Source of the DNA: Candidatus Heimdallarchaeota archaeon | GTDB lineage: Archaea > Asgardarchaeota > Heimdallarchaeia > Heimdallarchaeales > Heimdallarchaeaceae | Direction of reading: 5' to 3' | NCBI GenBank assembly: GCA_030668875.1 | Contig: DAOVER010000001.1 | Coordinates: 52,486 to 116,485, forward strand | DNA length: 64,000 nucleotides | Shown here: positions 29,031 to 37,857 of the stretch, one piece after another | Layout of the letters: each line of letters begins with the position of its first letter | How positions within the stretch are numbered: the first letter of the stretch is position 1 | Notes under the pieces: model-generated | Told to the model about the DNA's origin: nothing | Database searches by the model: none | What the model saw: only the letters and a program-made list of their open reading frames with translations | Position numbers and translations under genes: made by a program

Positions 29031-29482
29031 AAGAAATAGAAATTTTACACTGTTATATAAGATGTGCTTTTTGTAATTCATTGATGATGCTGAAAGAAGC
29101 TGCATTAGGAGGTTGGGAGGTTTGTAATGGATGTCAACTTGTGTTCTGTTCTAAATGTAAAAATGAATACAAATCATTAGAAGTGTGTCCTGGTTCAGTT
29201 TATGTCAGTGAGCACAAACCAATTTTCGACTTATTGCCAATAGAACAAATATTTGATCTCTCTATGCAGATGCAAAGAAAACCAAAAGAAGGAAGGTTTG
29301 TTCCAAAGATATTTTTTGAAGATGAAAAAACAAAAGTGAACATCATAGAAAACAAAAGCAAACAGAAACAAGAAATGGATTTCAGCATAGTAAGGTTTAG
29401 AGAAGAACAATGGAGAAAATTCGGAACTGTTTTAGTTAAAAGAAAGGATGGAAAATTTCTCACTTGGGGTCAAATTGATTAA
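29027..29482 (+). CDS. Zinc-finger protein of the SMC operon
   Basis: A 151-residue protein starting TTG at 29027, overlapping the preceding stop by four bases, with aggag 12 bases upstream. Residues 9-55 carry CAFC, CNGC, CSKC and a further Cys (LEVCPG): cysteine pairs spaced like a RING/treble-clef binding two zinc ions. The rest is basic and helical without a recognised fold. In eukaryotic Smc5/6, Nse1 carries a RING-type finger, so a zinc protein here is suggestive, but there is no E3 ligase evidence and the protein could equally be a DNA- or RNA-binding ribbon. Last gene of the operon. Confidence 0.65.
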   Translation: MKEIEILHCYIRCAFCNSLMMLKEAALGGWEVCNGCQLVFCSKCKNEYKSLEVCPGSVYVSEHKPIFDLLPIEQIFDLSMQMQRKPKEGRFVPKIFFEDEKTKVNIIENKSKQKQEMDFSIVRFREEQWRKFGTVLVKRKDGKFLTWGQID

Positions 29483-29666
29483 AAGAAAAAGGAGAAAGAA
29501 AGTTTATGATTTAATTCTATTGGATAAAAGTACTTACAATTATTATGATTAACTAATGTAATTCATGGAAATTTCAGCTTAAAATGAAGTGAAAAACTTT
29601 TATAGATAGATTTCTAGTTTGTCACATGGTATTTAATCCAATATCATTTAAAAGGTTGAAGATAAT

Positions 29667-31148
29667 ATGAAAATAAAAAACATAACATTAATTACTATTT
29701 TGTTAACATCATTAACTATTGGTCCTTTCTTATCGGTGAATGCAAAAACTGACTCTCCAATTACTCCAATTGCAACACCAGATGATACCGTGTTAACTAT
29801 TGTTACAAGGCATGATACAACAATACAAGCAGCTTTTACAACTGCTTTTCTTGCAACTCCAAGAGCCATAGAACTTGGAATCACTGACATGGTTTTCCTA
29901 CAAGCAACAACAGATGAAGGGTGGAAAAAACTGTTAGAAGATCCGTCAAAATCTGTAGATCTTGCATGGGGTGGCGGACCAGCATTATTCAATACCATGA
30001 ATAACTGGGGATTGCTTAAACCAATTGACAATACGACTTTGGTTGATTACATCAATACAAATGTTCCTGATACAATTGCAGGAGCAGGTATGAAATTAAA
30101 CAACACAAGTGGTGATCTAATTTGGATTGCAAACGCTATATCCTCTTTTGGTTTTACTGTAAACCATGATTTCCTTGATCAATATGGTCTCCCAGTACCA
30201 CGTACATGGGCAGAACTAGCATCACCAACTTACTACATCGATCCAAGCGTAAAGGCTATTAGTATGGGTGATCCTCCTTTAACTACCTCAAATACAAGGA
30301 TATACCAAATTATACTCCAGGCATTTGGATGGGAAGAAGGATGGTCAATAATGACACGTATGGGTGCAAATTCTGGTATATATCCTGGTTCAGTTGACAC
30401 TCGTGCTGCAGTAGTTCAAGGTGAAGTAGGAATCGCTATGACAATAGATTTTTATGGTGTTATTGCTGAAAGAGAAAACCCACGTACAGAATATATAATA
30501 CCTGACAGGCAATCAATTGTAAATGGAGATCCTATAGCCTTAGGAGCAAATGTAGATGATCAAGAAAAAGCAGAAGCATTTCTTGAATACCTGTTCTCAG
30601 ATGAAGGACAAACGGTTTGGTTAACTGAGGGTCTTGATCGTCTTCCTGTAATGGAATCTGCTTTTTGGACACCAATAGGTCAAACCAAGGATGCGCTCTA
30701 TATCCTTTATAATGACACTTTAGCAAACGAAGGAATTCCATTCGATGAAATAGAAGCTACCGAACTGCTTGATGTAACAATTTACTATTTCCATAATACA
30801 ATCACTGAGAAACACCCCCTGTTACGTCAAACTTGGGGAGAAATGATTACTCAACTAGAAAACGAAGACATTAATGAAACTTATTTTGACGAATTAAAAG
30901 CAGATTTAGGAGTTGTGAATATGACTTACGAAGAAGCATTTGCTATTAATGTTGAATTCACTAGTGATCCTTTAGTCGCTGCTCAATATGAGAGTCAATG
31001 GAGAAACTTCGCTGGAACAAAATATAATGCAATATACCAAGCATTAACTGGAGAACCAACTACTTCACCATTCCCCACATTACCTATAGTATTTGCTATA
31101 GCTATATTAGCTGCTATTCCAGTAATTCGTAAAAAACGCAGAAATTAG
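29667..31148 (+). CDS. ABC transporter substrate-binding protein (family 1, iron/thiamine-like)
   Basis: A 493-residue exported solute-binding protein. The signal peptide (1-25) ends at VNA. The fold starts TVLTIVTRHD and includes DLAWGGGPALFNTM, AISSFGFTVNHDFLDQYGLPVPRTWAEL and EVGIAMTIDFYGVIAE, as in AfuA/FbpA-type binding proteins of Fe(III) and related importers. A C-terminal hydrophobic anchor (about 465-488) and RKKRRN tether it to the membrane, usual for archaeal binding proteins. The ligand cannot be read from sequence. The permease gene follows 160 bases downstream after a hairpin terminator, suggesting partly separate regulation. A TATA-like stretch precedes it. Confidence 0.88.
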   Translation: MKIKNITLITILLTSLTIGPFLSVNAKTDSPITPIATPDDTVLTIVTRHDTTIQAAFTTAFLATPRAIELGITDMVFLQATTDEGWKKLLEDPSKSVDLAWGGGPALFNTMNNWGLLKPIDNTTLVDYINTNVPDTIAGAGMKLNNTSGDLIWIANAISSFGFTVNHDFLDQYGLPVPRTWAELASPTYYIDPSVKAISMGDPPLTTSNTRIYQIILQAFGWEEGWSIMTRMGANSGIYPGSVDTRAAVVQGEVGIAMTIDFYGVIAERENPRTEYIIPDRQSIVNGDPIALGANVDDQEKAEAFLEYLFSDEGQTVWLTEGLDRLPVMESAFWTPIGQTKDALYILYNDTLANEGIPFDEIEATELLDVTIYYFHNTITEKHPLLRQTWGEMITQLENEDINETYFDELKADLGVVNMTYEEAFAINVEFTSDPLVAAQYESQWRNFAGTKYNAIYQALTGEPTTSPFPTLPIVFAIAILAAIPVIRKKRRN

Positions 31149-31185
31149 AGGTATAACCTCTAATCCCTTTCTTTCTTTTTTAATA
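31145..31185 (+). terminator. Hairpin terminator after the binding-protein gene
   Basis: The perfect repeat ttagaggt/acctctaa (31145-31152 and 31156-31163, 3-base loop) overlaps the stop codon and is followed by a T-rich tract. Partial read-through would make more binding protein than permease. Confidence 0.65.
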
Positions 31186-31308
31186 TTAAAATCTTTAATT
31201 TCTAGTGATTTTCCAGTAATTTTTCACGAATCTCTCTAAAATTTTAAGTAAAGTTCAAAAAGCATTAAGTTTATTGGCGTTTGACTAAAGATTTCTGGAA
31301 GAATTAAA

Positions 31309-34257
31309 ATGGCAAGCTCGAAAAAGAGAGAAAAGGATGAAAACAAGTCAACAAAAAAAACTAAACAAAAAAAATCTTTTCTTGATATGGTGTATATAAA
31401 ATTACTCCGTGATCCTTCAACTAACTTAATTGTTGTTATTGTATCTATTGTCTTTATCATTTGGATGGTAGTTCCATTAGTCCTAGTTTTATCAGGTGGG
31501 GTCTACTTTAATGGTATATGGTCTACTCAACCGATCAATACTGTGTTTACCGATGAAGTTCATTTCAATTTCCCTGGGGATACTACAACACATCTGTGGC
31601 AAATGGGAGTGCAGCAAATCGGGGGCCCATCAGTATCTGTAATTGTTCGAGATGACATTGCATTTGTTGCTGAAAGAGGAGAGGGTATTGAAATCCTTAA
31701 TGTTACGGACCCAGAATCACTCACGGAAATTATTGATTATTATGATAACGAGAGTTATTTCATGGATATGGAAATACGAGGTGATTATCTTTATACAGCA
31801 GCTGGTGAAAATGGACTAACCATTTTTGACATTTCAGATGTATACAATACCTTTTTACCTGTAAGTTTCCTTCCTGGTTTGACTAATTATTCAAATTTCG
31901 TAACATTAGATAATAACCTTATATACCTTGATAATAATAAAAAAGGATTTTCCATAATTGATGTTTCAGATGTCACTAATCCAGAAGTACTATCAAATAT
32001 AACTATTGAAAGCGGTTCAGAAGACCTAGCTATCTTAGGAGATTATGCCTATATAGTTGGATCTGATGTTGCACTAGTTGTATATGATGTGAGTAATTCA
32101 AATAACCCAATCTTAGTGAATTCTTTTGATTATGAGATTAGTAATAGATCCATTACTACCAAAGCTATAGACATTGTAGGAAATTCGGCTTATGTTGCAC
32201 TTGGGCTTTCTGGTTTGGCGATTTTTGATATTTCTGATCCGCTAAATATTTCTTTGTTAGGTTACAAATCTGACATAAAATCCGTTGGTGTTGATGTTGT
32301 AGGTGATTATAGTTATGTAACTGTTCATGATGTTAGTGTTGATGATTATGGACTTACAATATTAGATACTTCTAACTTTTCAGATATCTCTGAAATAAGT
32401 TATTACAACACTACACTTCTTATGACAGAAGATATTTTCATCGATGAAATATCAAACAGGATTTACCTTGCGCAAGGTAAAGGTGGAATCCATGTTATAG
32501 ATGGTTCAAACATTCTAGCTTTAAGTTTTATGGGTGATTATAAGGATACAACAGATGTGAATGTCTTGCTCCTTAGTGGAGTAAATAGAGGCGTTGTAGT
32601 AAACACTATAATACTAGGATTATCAACAACTCTTTTCTCTGTAATATTAGGTACAGCATTGGCTTTTATCTTAGCAAGATTTGAGTTTCCTGGTAAAAGA
32701 TTGGTTAGTATATTGGCACTAGCTCCTCTTATTATACCGCCGTTTATTTCTGGTATGGGATTCCGTCTAATTCTTGGTCCAAATGGTTTTTTAAACAATT
32801 TCTTCTTGGTTCCAAATTTTGAATTCAAAATTATATTTGAAGGTTTCGTAGCAATTACCCTTGTTCAAACATCACATTTCTATGCTTTAGTTTATCTCAA
32901 TGCATTTTCTTCCTTTATCAATATTGACCCAACAATGGAGGAGTCGGCAGAAAATTTGGGTGCTAGTAGTTTCAGATTGTTTAGCACTATAACACTCCCT
33001 CTTGCAATGCCCGGAATTGGAGCAGGAGCAATATTAGTTTTAATCCTCTCAATGGAAGACGTTGGAACACCGATAATTTTTGCAGGTATGGGAGATCCTG
33101 CTGCAAAAAATTATCTGACGTATTATATTTTTGAAAACTATGCTAGAGCTGCGACGGTGGAAGTCACGCCTGAAGTGTGTGTTTTAGGTGGTATTTTGCT
33201 AATCATGGCAATCATTGGATTTTTTGTGATTAGAAAGTATATCTCTCTCCGGAAATATTCTATGGTATCAAAAGGTCGAGCTGGACAATACCGTATGGCA
33301 AAAGCAGGATGGAAATTGTTATTCATCTATCCATTCCTTATACTATTATTCGCATATTCGCTCATGGTGCATATAGGAGTGATTCTTATGTCTCTAATGA
33401 CAACTCTGGGTGCTGGAAGCCCGAGTGAGATAAAATTCACGCTTGAAAATTATAGATTAATTTTCGTTTCTTCAGCCTACGATATACCGCCGTATTTGGT
33501 TAATACTTTATTATATAGTGTAATCGCTACATTGCTGATAGTTGTTCTAGGTTCATTAGCAGCTTATGTAATAAGTAGAAAAGATTTCAGGGGTAAGCAA
33601 CTTCTAGATGCTCTAGTAACTTTACCTATAGCTATCCCGGGGATCGTACTAGCGATTGGTTATTACAGAGCTTTTGATTGGAGTGGAATAGCTGCTGGTT
33701 ACCCTCCCGAAACTCCAATAACTTCCTTTATGGGTTATTACCAAGCCTTTGATTGGAGTGCTATCCCTAGTATAGCAGTTACCAAATGGTTCGCGGAATC
33801 AATGGCATGGATGACGGCATCTCTTCGTTTAGATCCATTTATCGGAGTAGCTGTTACCTTACTTATACTGAGCTATACCGTTAGAAAATTCCCATTTACA
33901 GTACGATCAGCTTATGCAGGATTGCAACAAATGGACGTGGTCTTAGAGGAAGCAGCTTTTAATCTTGGAGCTAGTAGAGCAAAAACTTTCACAAGTATTA
34001 CTATACCATTAATCTCCCTAAATGTTTTTGCTGGATCTCTTGTATCATTCCTCTATTGTTTATCTGAAGTATCAACAACAATATTCTTGATATTTCAGGC
34101 AAATGCTGGAACATTAACATGGTACATGGCATGGAATCCTTTGAAATTCCAGATATTTTGTGCATTAGGTGTTATATTGATGTTCTTGCAGATTGTAAGT
34201 CTATTCATAACCAATATTATCTTGGGATCAAGAGCAGAAGCTATAACTGGTATCTAA
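31309..34257 (+). CDS. Fused double-domain ABC permease with extracellular LVIVD beta-propeller
   Basis: A 982-residue fusion. A basic N-terminus and first membrane helix (about 35-60) are followed by a large outside domain (about 90-410) made of LVIVD-type repeats (GIEILNVTDPESL, GLTIFDISDVYN, GFSIIDVSDVTNPE, GLAIFDISDPLN, GIHVIDGSN) that would form a beta-propeller. Two BPD_transp_1 permease units follow, each with an EAA loop: EESAENLGASSFRLFSTITLP and LEEAAFNLGASRAKTFTSITIP. Together they resemble the FbpB two-domain permease for iron-like importers. No ABC ATPase gene is next to it. The propeller on a permease is unusual. A 25-residue tandem duplication is also present (33658-33760). ATG start. 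Confidence 0.9.
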   Translation: MASSKKREKDENKSTKKTKQKKSFLDMVYIKLLRDPSTNLIVVIVSIVFIIWMVVPLVLVLSGGVYFNGIWSTQPINTVFTDEVHFNFPGDTTTHLWQMGVQQIGGPSVSVIVRDDIAFVAERGEGIEILNVTDPESLTEIIDYYDNESYFMDMEIRGDYLYTAAGENGLTIFDISDVYNTFLPVSFLPGLTNYSNFVTLDNNLIYLDNNKKGFSIIDVSDVTNPEVLSNITIESGSEDLAILGDYAYIVGSDVALVVYDVSNSNNPILVNSFDYEISNRSITTKAIDIVGNSAYVALGLSGLAIFDISDPLNISLLGYKSDIKSVGVDVVGDYSYVTVHDVSVDDYGLTILDTSNFSDISEISYYNTTLLMTEDIFIDEISNRIYLAQGKGGIHVIDGSNILALSFMGDYKDTTDVNVLLLSGVNRGVVVNTIILGLSTTLFSVILGTALAFILARFEFPGKRLVSILALAPLIIPPFISGMGFRLILGPNGFLNNFFLVPNFEFKIIFEGFVAITLVQTSHFYALVYLNAFSSFINIDPTMEESAENLGASSFRLFSTITLPLAMPGIGAGAILVLILSMEDVGTPIIFAGMGDPAAKNYLTYYIFENYARAATVEVTPEVCVLGGILLIMAIIGFFVIRKYISLRKYSMVSKGRAGQYRMAKAGWKLLFIYPFLILLFAYSLMVHIGVILMSLMTTLGAGSPSEIKFTLENYRLIFVSSAYDIPPYLVNTLLYSVIATLLIVVLGSLAAYVISRKDFRGKQLLDALVTLPIAIPGIVLAIGYYRAFDWSGIAAGYPPETPITSFMGYYQAFDWSAIPSIAVTKWFAESMAWMTASLRLDPFIGVAVTLLILSYTVRKFPFTVRSAYAGLQQMDVVLEEAAFNLGASRAKTFTSITIPLISLNVFAGSLVSFLYCLSEVSTTIFLIFQANAGTLTWYMAWNPLKFQIFCALGVILMFLQIVSLFITNIILGSRAEAITGI
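33658..33760 (+). repeat. In-frame duplication inside the second permease domain
   Basis: The 28 bases at 33658-33685 recur at 33733-33760 with three differences, 75 bases apart, in frame. The protein gains 25 residues; GYYRAFDWSG and GYYQAFDWSA are the visible copies. It falls in a loop of the second permease unit and looks recent. Confidence 0.75.
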
Positions 34258-34280
34258 TATCAGTTCTTCCCTTCCTTTTT

Positions 34281-35885
34281 TTATTGAAAATGGATTTTTC
34301 TTTGTTCGTAACCCAATTTTCCTCCATTTTCATCTTGGAAGATAAATTCAACTAAAGTTTTCCCTAGAAAATTTGTTGCTGGAATTTCTATCATAATAGG
34401 ATCATGGGAATTTCTTTCAAGCAATAACGGGTAGAGATGGCTAGTATAGATTCCGCCACGAACAAAAGATATCCTAAGTGTTCCAGTAACATCCTCATCT
34501 CCTCTATTATACATATGAACAGGAATATTGAAAGGTTTGTGAACAGGGGCTGTCTCTGGAGCTGTTACTCTAATGTCGATATTATGAACCTGTTGCTCTA
34601 GGTCAAGACTTGGTATGGAATGTTTCCAGGATATATCCTCGAAAAGTGTACCCTTTGTTCCTAGCTCAAATTCTGTAGGTATTTCTTTCATCTTTTTCAT
34701 TATTCTTCCTTTATCACTTTGAATGTCAATGAAAGTGTGTAATGTTATCTTGTTGTTTTGAATATCATCATAGAAGTAACGAATCTGTCTAATTGGAGAA
34801 TCTCCCATCGTATTGCCACGTTGTAAAATTATACATCCAGGATTTCGCAGTAAATATCTCGTATCTTCTTGTAAAGTAGGATCAATTGGGATCCATATGC
34901 CATTTGCAAAAAACTCAGCTTGTGAATGATGTTGCCATTCTCCATTTTCGCTTTGTATTGTACTAGTAGTAAGTCTTGCAGGTACATTAGCGGCTCTACA
35001 AAGGCTTACAAACAGTGAGGCAAATTCAGTACAATCTCCATATCTATTTTCTAGAGCATAAAGCGCTCCAAAATCACCACTTTGAGGAAGGAATTGAATA
35101 TTCTCTCTTAGGAATTTTAAGAACGATAGAACCTTACTTAATGCTGAAAAACTACTCACTTTTTGAGCTATGCGAATGATTTTTCTATTTGAAGAATCAA
35201 TAAATGGTTCATCTTGTGTATATTTTTGAAAAGTTTCAGGATAAAGATTTTCTATATCCTTTTCCTCTGACTTTATTCTTGTAACATCATAGGAAACCAA
35301 TCTAGTAATAATAAGCGCACGATATGCGATAGTTATTTTTTCATTAGGGTCGAGTTGTGCAAAGTAAAATCTCATCCATCTGTTTCCTTCTTTATCTGCA
35401 ATTAATTTACTAGGTCGAAAGTTACACTCAATTTTTGTAACTTGTTGAATGGGCGAGATATTAGGGGGTATCATAATATCTATGGTAAAATCATTGATGG
35501 GATTATTATTTGGATTTATTATCTTGACACCATATGTAAATATCCATCGATGCATTAACTGTTTCTTCGTTTTAATATTTACCTTTGCTATTCGTTTAAA
35601 ATCTCCATCTAACTGCAGGATATAGGTACCAGAAAAAAGATCGGGTGTTATCGGAAAACGATAAATGTGACGGAGACCTGTTTCATCTAACCGAAGCTGA
35701 TCTGAATCAATAATTGTTCCCACGGGGGAAATAAACAATATATGTAGTCTGAGTTTTTGATTTGACTGTACAAAGGGAATTTGTTCTTCTTCACCTGCAA
35801 TTAATATACTATCCCCTACCTCAAGAACTGTTTGTGGAGTAAGTATACGTGATTTGCTATGCCTTACATGAAATATCTCGATCAT
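34281..35885 (-). CDS. Transglutaminase-like cysteine protease superfamily protein
   Basis: A 534-residue protein whose centre is a transglutaminase-like fold. The triad is Cys285 in ENRYGDCTEFASLF, His320 in EWQHHSQAEFF and Asp335 in WIPIDPTLQED. N-terminal to it are beta-rich, Ig-like segments; a beta domain follows it. No signal peptide or anchor is evident, which is odd for a family often exported. Archaeal members usually act as peptidases or are uncharacterised; cross-linking is not implied. ATG start, convergent with the permease gene. Confidence 0.85.
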   Translation of the reverse strand: MIEIFHVRHSKSRILTPQTVLEVGDSILIAGEEEQIPFVQSNQKLRLHILFISPVGTIIDSDQLRLDETGLRHIYRFPITPDLFSGTYILQLDGDFKRIAKVNIKTKKQLMHRWIFTYGVKIINPNNNPINDFTIDIMIPPNISPIQQVTKIECNFRPSKLIADKEGNRWMRFYFAQLDPNEKITIAYRALIITRLVSYDVTRIKSEEKDIENLYPETFQKYTQDEPFIDSSNRKIIRIAQKVSSFSALSKVLSFLKFLRENIQFLPQSGDFGALYALENRYGDCTEFASLFVSLCRAANVPARLTTSTIQSENGEWQHHSQAEFFANGIWIPIDPTLQEDTRYLLRNPGCIILQRGNTMGDSPIRQIRYFYDDIQNNKITLHTFIDIQSDKGRIMKKMKEIPTEFELGTKGTLFEDISWKHSIPSLDLEQQVHNIDIRVTAPETAPVHKPFNIPVHMYNRGDEDVTGTLRISFVRGGIYTSHLYPLLLERNSHDPIMIEIPATNFLGKTLVEFIFQDENGGKLGYEQRKIHFQ

Positions 35886-36142
35886 TTATGAATCACTAGC
35901 GCTTGTGTAAATATTGCTTAAATCAGATAAATGTCAATTGCTGGTAAGGACAACAGCGTTGAAATTTTTTTTAAATATACGTAATATTGTCGGAGTGTCA
36001 AAATCAACCTATCTAATTGGAATAAAAATTCATTCTAATAATTGAAATACTAAAAAATTCTCCCAAATAACTTAAAAATAGCTTTTTTGTCGGGAAGTTA
36101 TTTCCCTTAAAAATAAGGCAAAACATTAAAATAGTAGATGAC

Positions 36143-36150
36143 TTTTATAT
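36143..36150 (+). promoter_or_regulatory. TATA box of the 36.2-kb secreted-protein gene, with adjacent inverted repeat
   Basis: ttttatat lies about 30 bases before the ATG. Just downstream, gcaca/tgtgc (36157-36161 and 36166-36170, 4-base spacer) sits between box and likely start site, an operator-like position. The 294-base gap upstream (35886-36179) holds nothing else I can call apart from a small gggaa/ttccc hairpin at 36092-36106. Confidence 0.45.
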
Positions 36151-36179
36151 TACGTGCACAAATATGTGCGGTGAAATAA

Positions 36180-37196
36180 ATGAACAGAAAATATATTTTC
36201 GCATTAATTCTAATTGTGGGAATGGTTGCTGGCATAATGCCAACTAATGCCTATACTACCTCCATTACAGTGACCGGTGCAACTTTTGCATTCGACATTT
36301 CACATGGCGGGTATCATACATCAATGGATGACCTCGGACCCATAATGGACAATTTGACAGCAGCAGGTAACACTGTGCTTCTCATTAATGAGACATGGGA
36401 ACTACCTGATGAAGTAGACGCATTATTCTTAACTCAAGCTGATGATGAATTTTCAGCAGCCGAAAAAGCTGACATCAAGGCATGGTTAGGAATTGGAGAC
36501 AAATTACTTATTGCCACTGGAGATTCTGATTATGGTGGTTATTTTAGTCCTGCTCCAATAAACAATGTTCTCGACTACATTGGTGCAATGCTCAGATTAG
36601 ATGCAACATCCATCGAAGATCCCGAATTTAATGATGGTTCTGCTTACAGAGTAGCAGCTCATGAAATCGGTTATGGAGACGTTCTGTATGATGATCTAGT
36701 TTACAACCTTACTGAAGGTATGGAAGCTGGTATGATTCTACATGGACCTTGTGCAATTCTAGCTTATGATGGAACCTATTACAAAGATCTACGTTTGGGT
36801 AAATCAGTCTTTCCACTAAAATTAGAAGTACTTTTGACATATGGAAGAAATGCTACTTCAATTGATTCAGATGTAAGTGAAACTGATTTAGATCTATATG
36901 CAGGTGAAACAGGTTACTTCCCAGCAGTTGTTTATGAATACTTAAGCGATCTTAACGACAGTCACCTTATAGTAGGTGGAGAAGCATTCTACACTCACTA
37001 CAAGAACATGTATGATCAAGCAACTGAAAACGGCGTTTACAACGGTGGTGTAACTTATGGACAAATGTTCGTAGACAATATCATTAACTTCTTTGTTAAA
37101 ACACCTGTCGATGATACAGCATACGAGTTTGCATTTGCAGCCATCCCACTAGCAATAATAGGCGCAGTTTATGTCCTAATGAAAAAGAGAAAATAA
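36180..37196 (+). CDS. Secreted DUF4350/GATase-like domain protein with C-terminal anchor
   Basis: A 338-residue exported protein. The signal peptide (1-25, ending NAY) is followed by a Rossmann-like domain beginning ATFAFDISHGGYHTSM, with the pattern (strand, helix, strand TVLLINET, DALFLTQADDEFS, KAWLGIGDKLLIATG) shared by DUF4350/IFT52-like domains. Residues about 313-334 form a membrane anchor before KKRK. No catalytic residues are obvious; the domain may bind ligands or proteins. The TATA box and an operator-like repeat precede it. The same domain opening recurs in the subtilase at 59-62 kb. A T-rich terminator follows. Confidence 0.7.
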   Translation: MNRKYIFALILIVGMVAGIMPTNAYTTSITVTGATFAFDISHGGYHTSMDDLGPIMDNLTAAGNTVLLINETWELPDEVDALFLTQADDEFSAAEKADIKAWLGIGDKLLIATGDSDYGGYFSPAPINNVLDYIGAMLRLDATSIEDPEFNDGSAYRVAAHEIGYGDVLYDDLVYNLTEGMEAGMILHGPCAILAYDGTYYKDLRLGKSVFPLKLEVLLTYGRNATSIDSDVSETDLDLYAGETGYFPAVVYEYLSDLNDSHLIVGGEAFYTHYKNMYDQATENGVYNGGVTYGQMFVDNIINFFVKTPVDDTAYEFAFAAIPLAIIGAVYVLMKKRK

Positions 37197-37230
37197 TCTC
37201 TCTTTCTTTTTTCCTTTTTCTTTTTATTTT
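37197..37230 (+). terminator. T-rich terminator
   Basis: About 34 bases of mostly T and C directly follow the secreted-protein stop; no stable hairpin. This is the usual archaeal signal. Confidence 0.5.
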
Positions 37231-37301
37231 GATTTTGATTTTCAATCCTTCTTTGCTTTTCATAACAAATATATTAATAGAAGAATTAGCAATAATATTT
37301 C

Positions 37302-37715
37302 ATGATTAAAATCTGGGGTTATACTCCATCTGCTACTTTACCTTCTTCAAAAACATTGGGTGTCGATATAGACGAAGTAAAACAAGTATTTTCAGCATTA
37401 CTATTTAAAGAGGGTGTAAAAGGAGTAGTTGTTCAAATTGAGCAGATTGGGAGCAATCCGAAGGCTATTATTCAGCTAGTGATTGACGACAATGTTGTTT
37501 TGACAACTCATTTTTCACCTAGAGAAGCAAAGGAATTTTGCTATGAAATAGATGAAACAGTGTATCCAAAAATAAAGATTGAAGTAGTTTTTAAAGTTGA
37601 ACAAGGAACTATATCATTACCTGTATCTGCAATTGGGAATGGTATGGGATTTCAAAAAATCGCTGATGACTATGTTCCCATGAATCATCTTGGTCTCGGT
37701 TTAATCATTCATTAA
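37302..37715 (+). CDS. Hypothetical protein, 137 aa
   Basis: A soluble protein with alternating strands and helices: VKQVFSALLFKEGVKGVVVQIEQI, KAIIQLVIDDNVVLTTHFS, REAKEFCYEID and IKIEVVFKVEQG. It has no signal peptide, membrane segment or metal site. A TATA-like aaatatattaata about 30 bases before the ATG and the absence of a Shine-Dalgarno suggest a leaderless message. Family unknown. Confidence 0.6.
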   Translation: MIKIWGYTPSATLPSSKTLGVDIDEVKQVFSALLFKEGVKGVVVQIEQIGSNPKAIIQLVIDDNVVLTTHFSPREAKEFCYEIDETVYPKIKIEVVFKVEQGTISLPVSAIGNGMGFQKIADDYVPMNHLGLGLIIH

Positions 37716-37857
37716 TACTCTTTCTTGTTTCTGCTACTTCATAGAAATTTAGCTGTTTTTTAGAGGATTGATGGATAATCTTTTTAATCAACATAATATT
37801 ACAAATAGTCGGATACGTAGATACAATATGTATCAGCCAACACAAGGAGAAATTTGA

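Noticed and set aside
34281..35885. Protein cross-linking transglutaminase
   Set aside because: The triad is conserved, but archaeal members of the superfamily are mostly peptidase-like or unknown, so activity is not specified.
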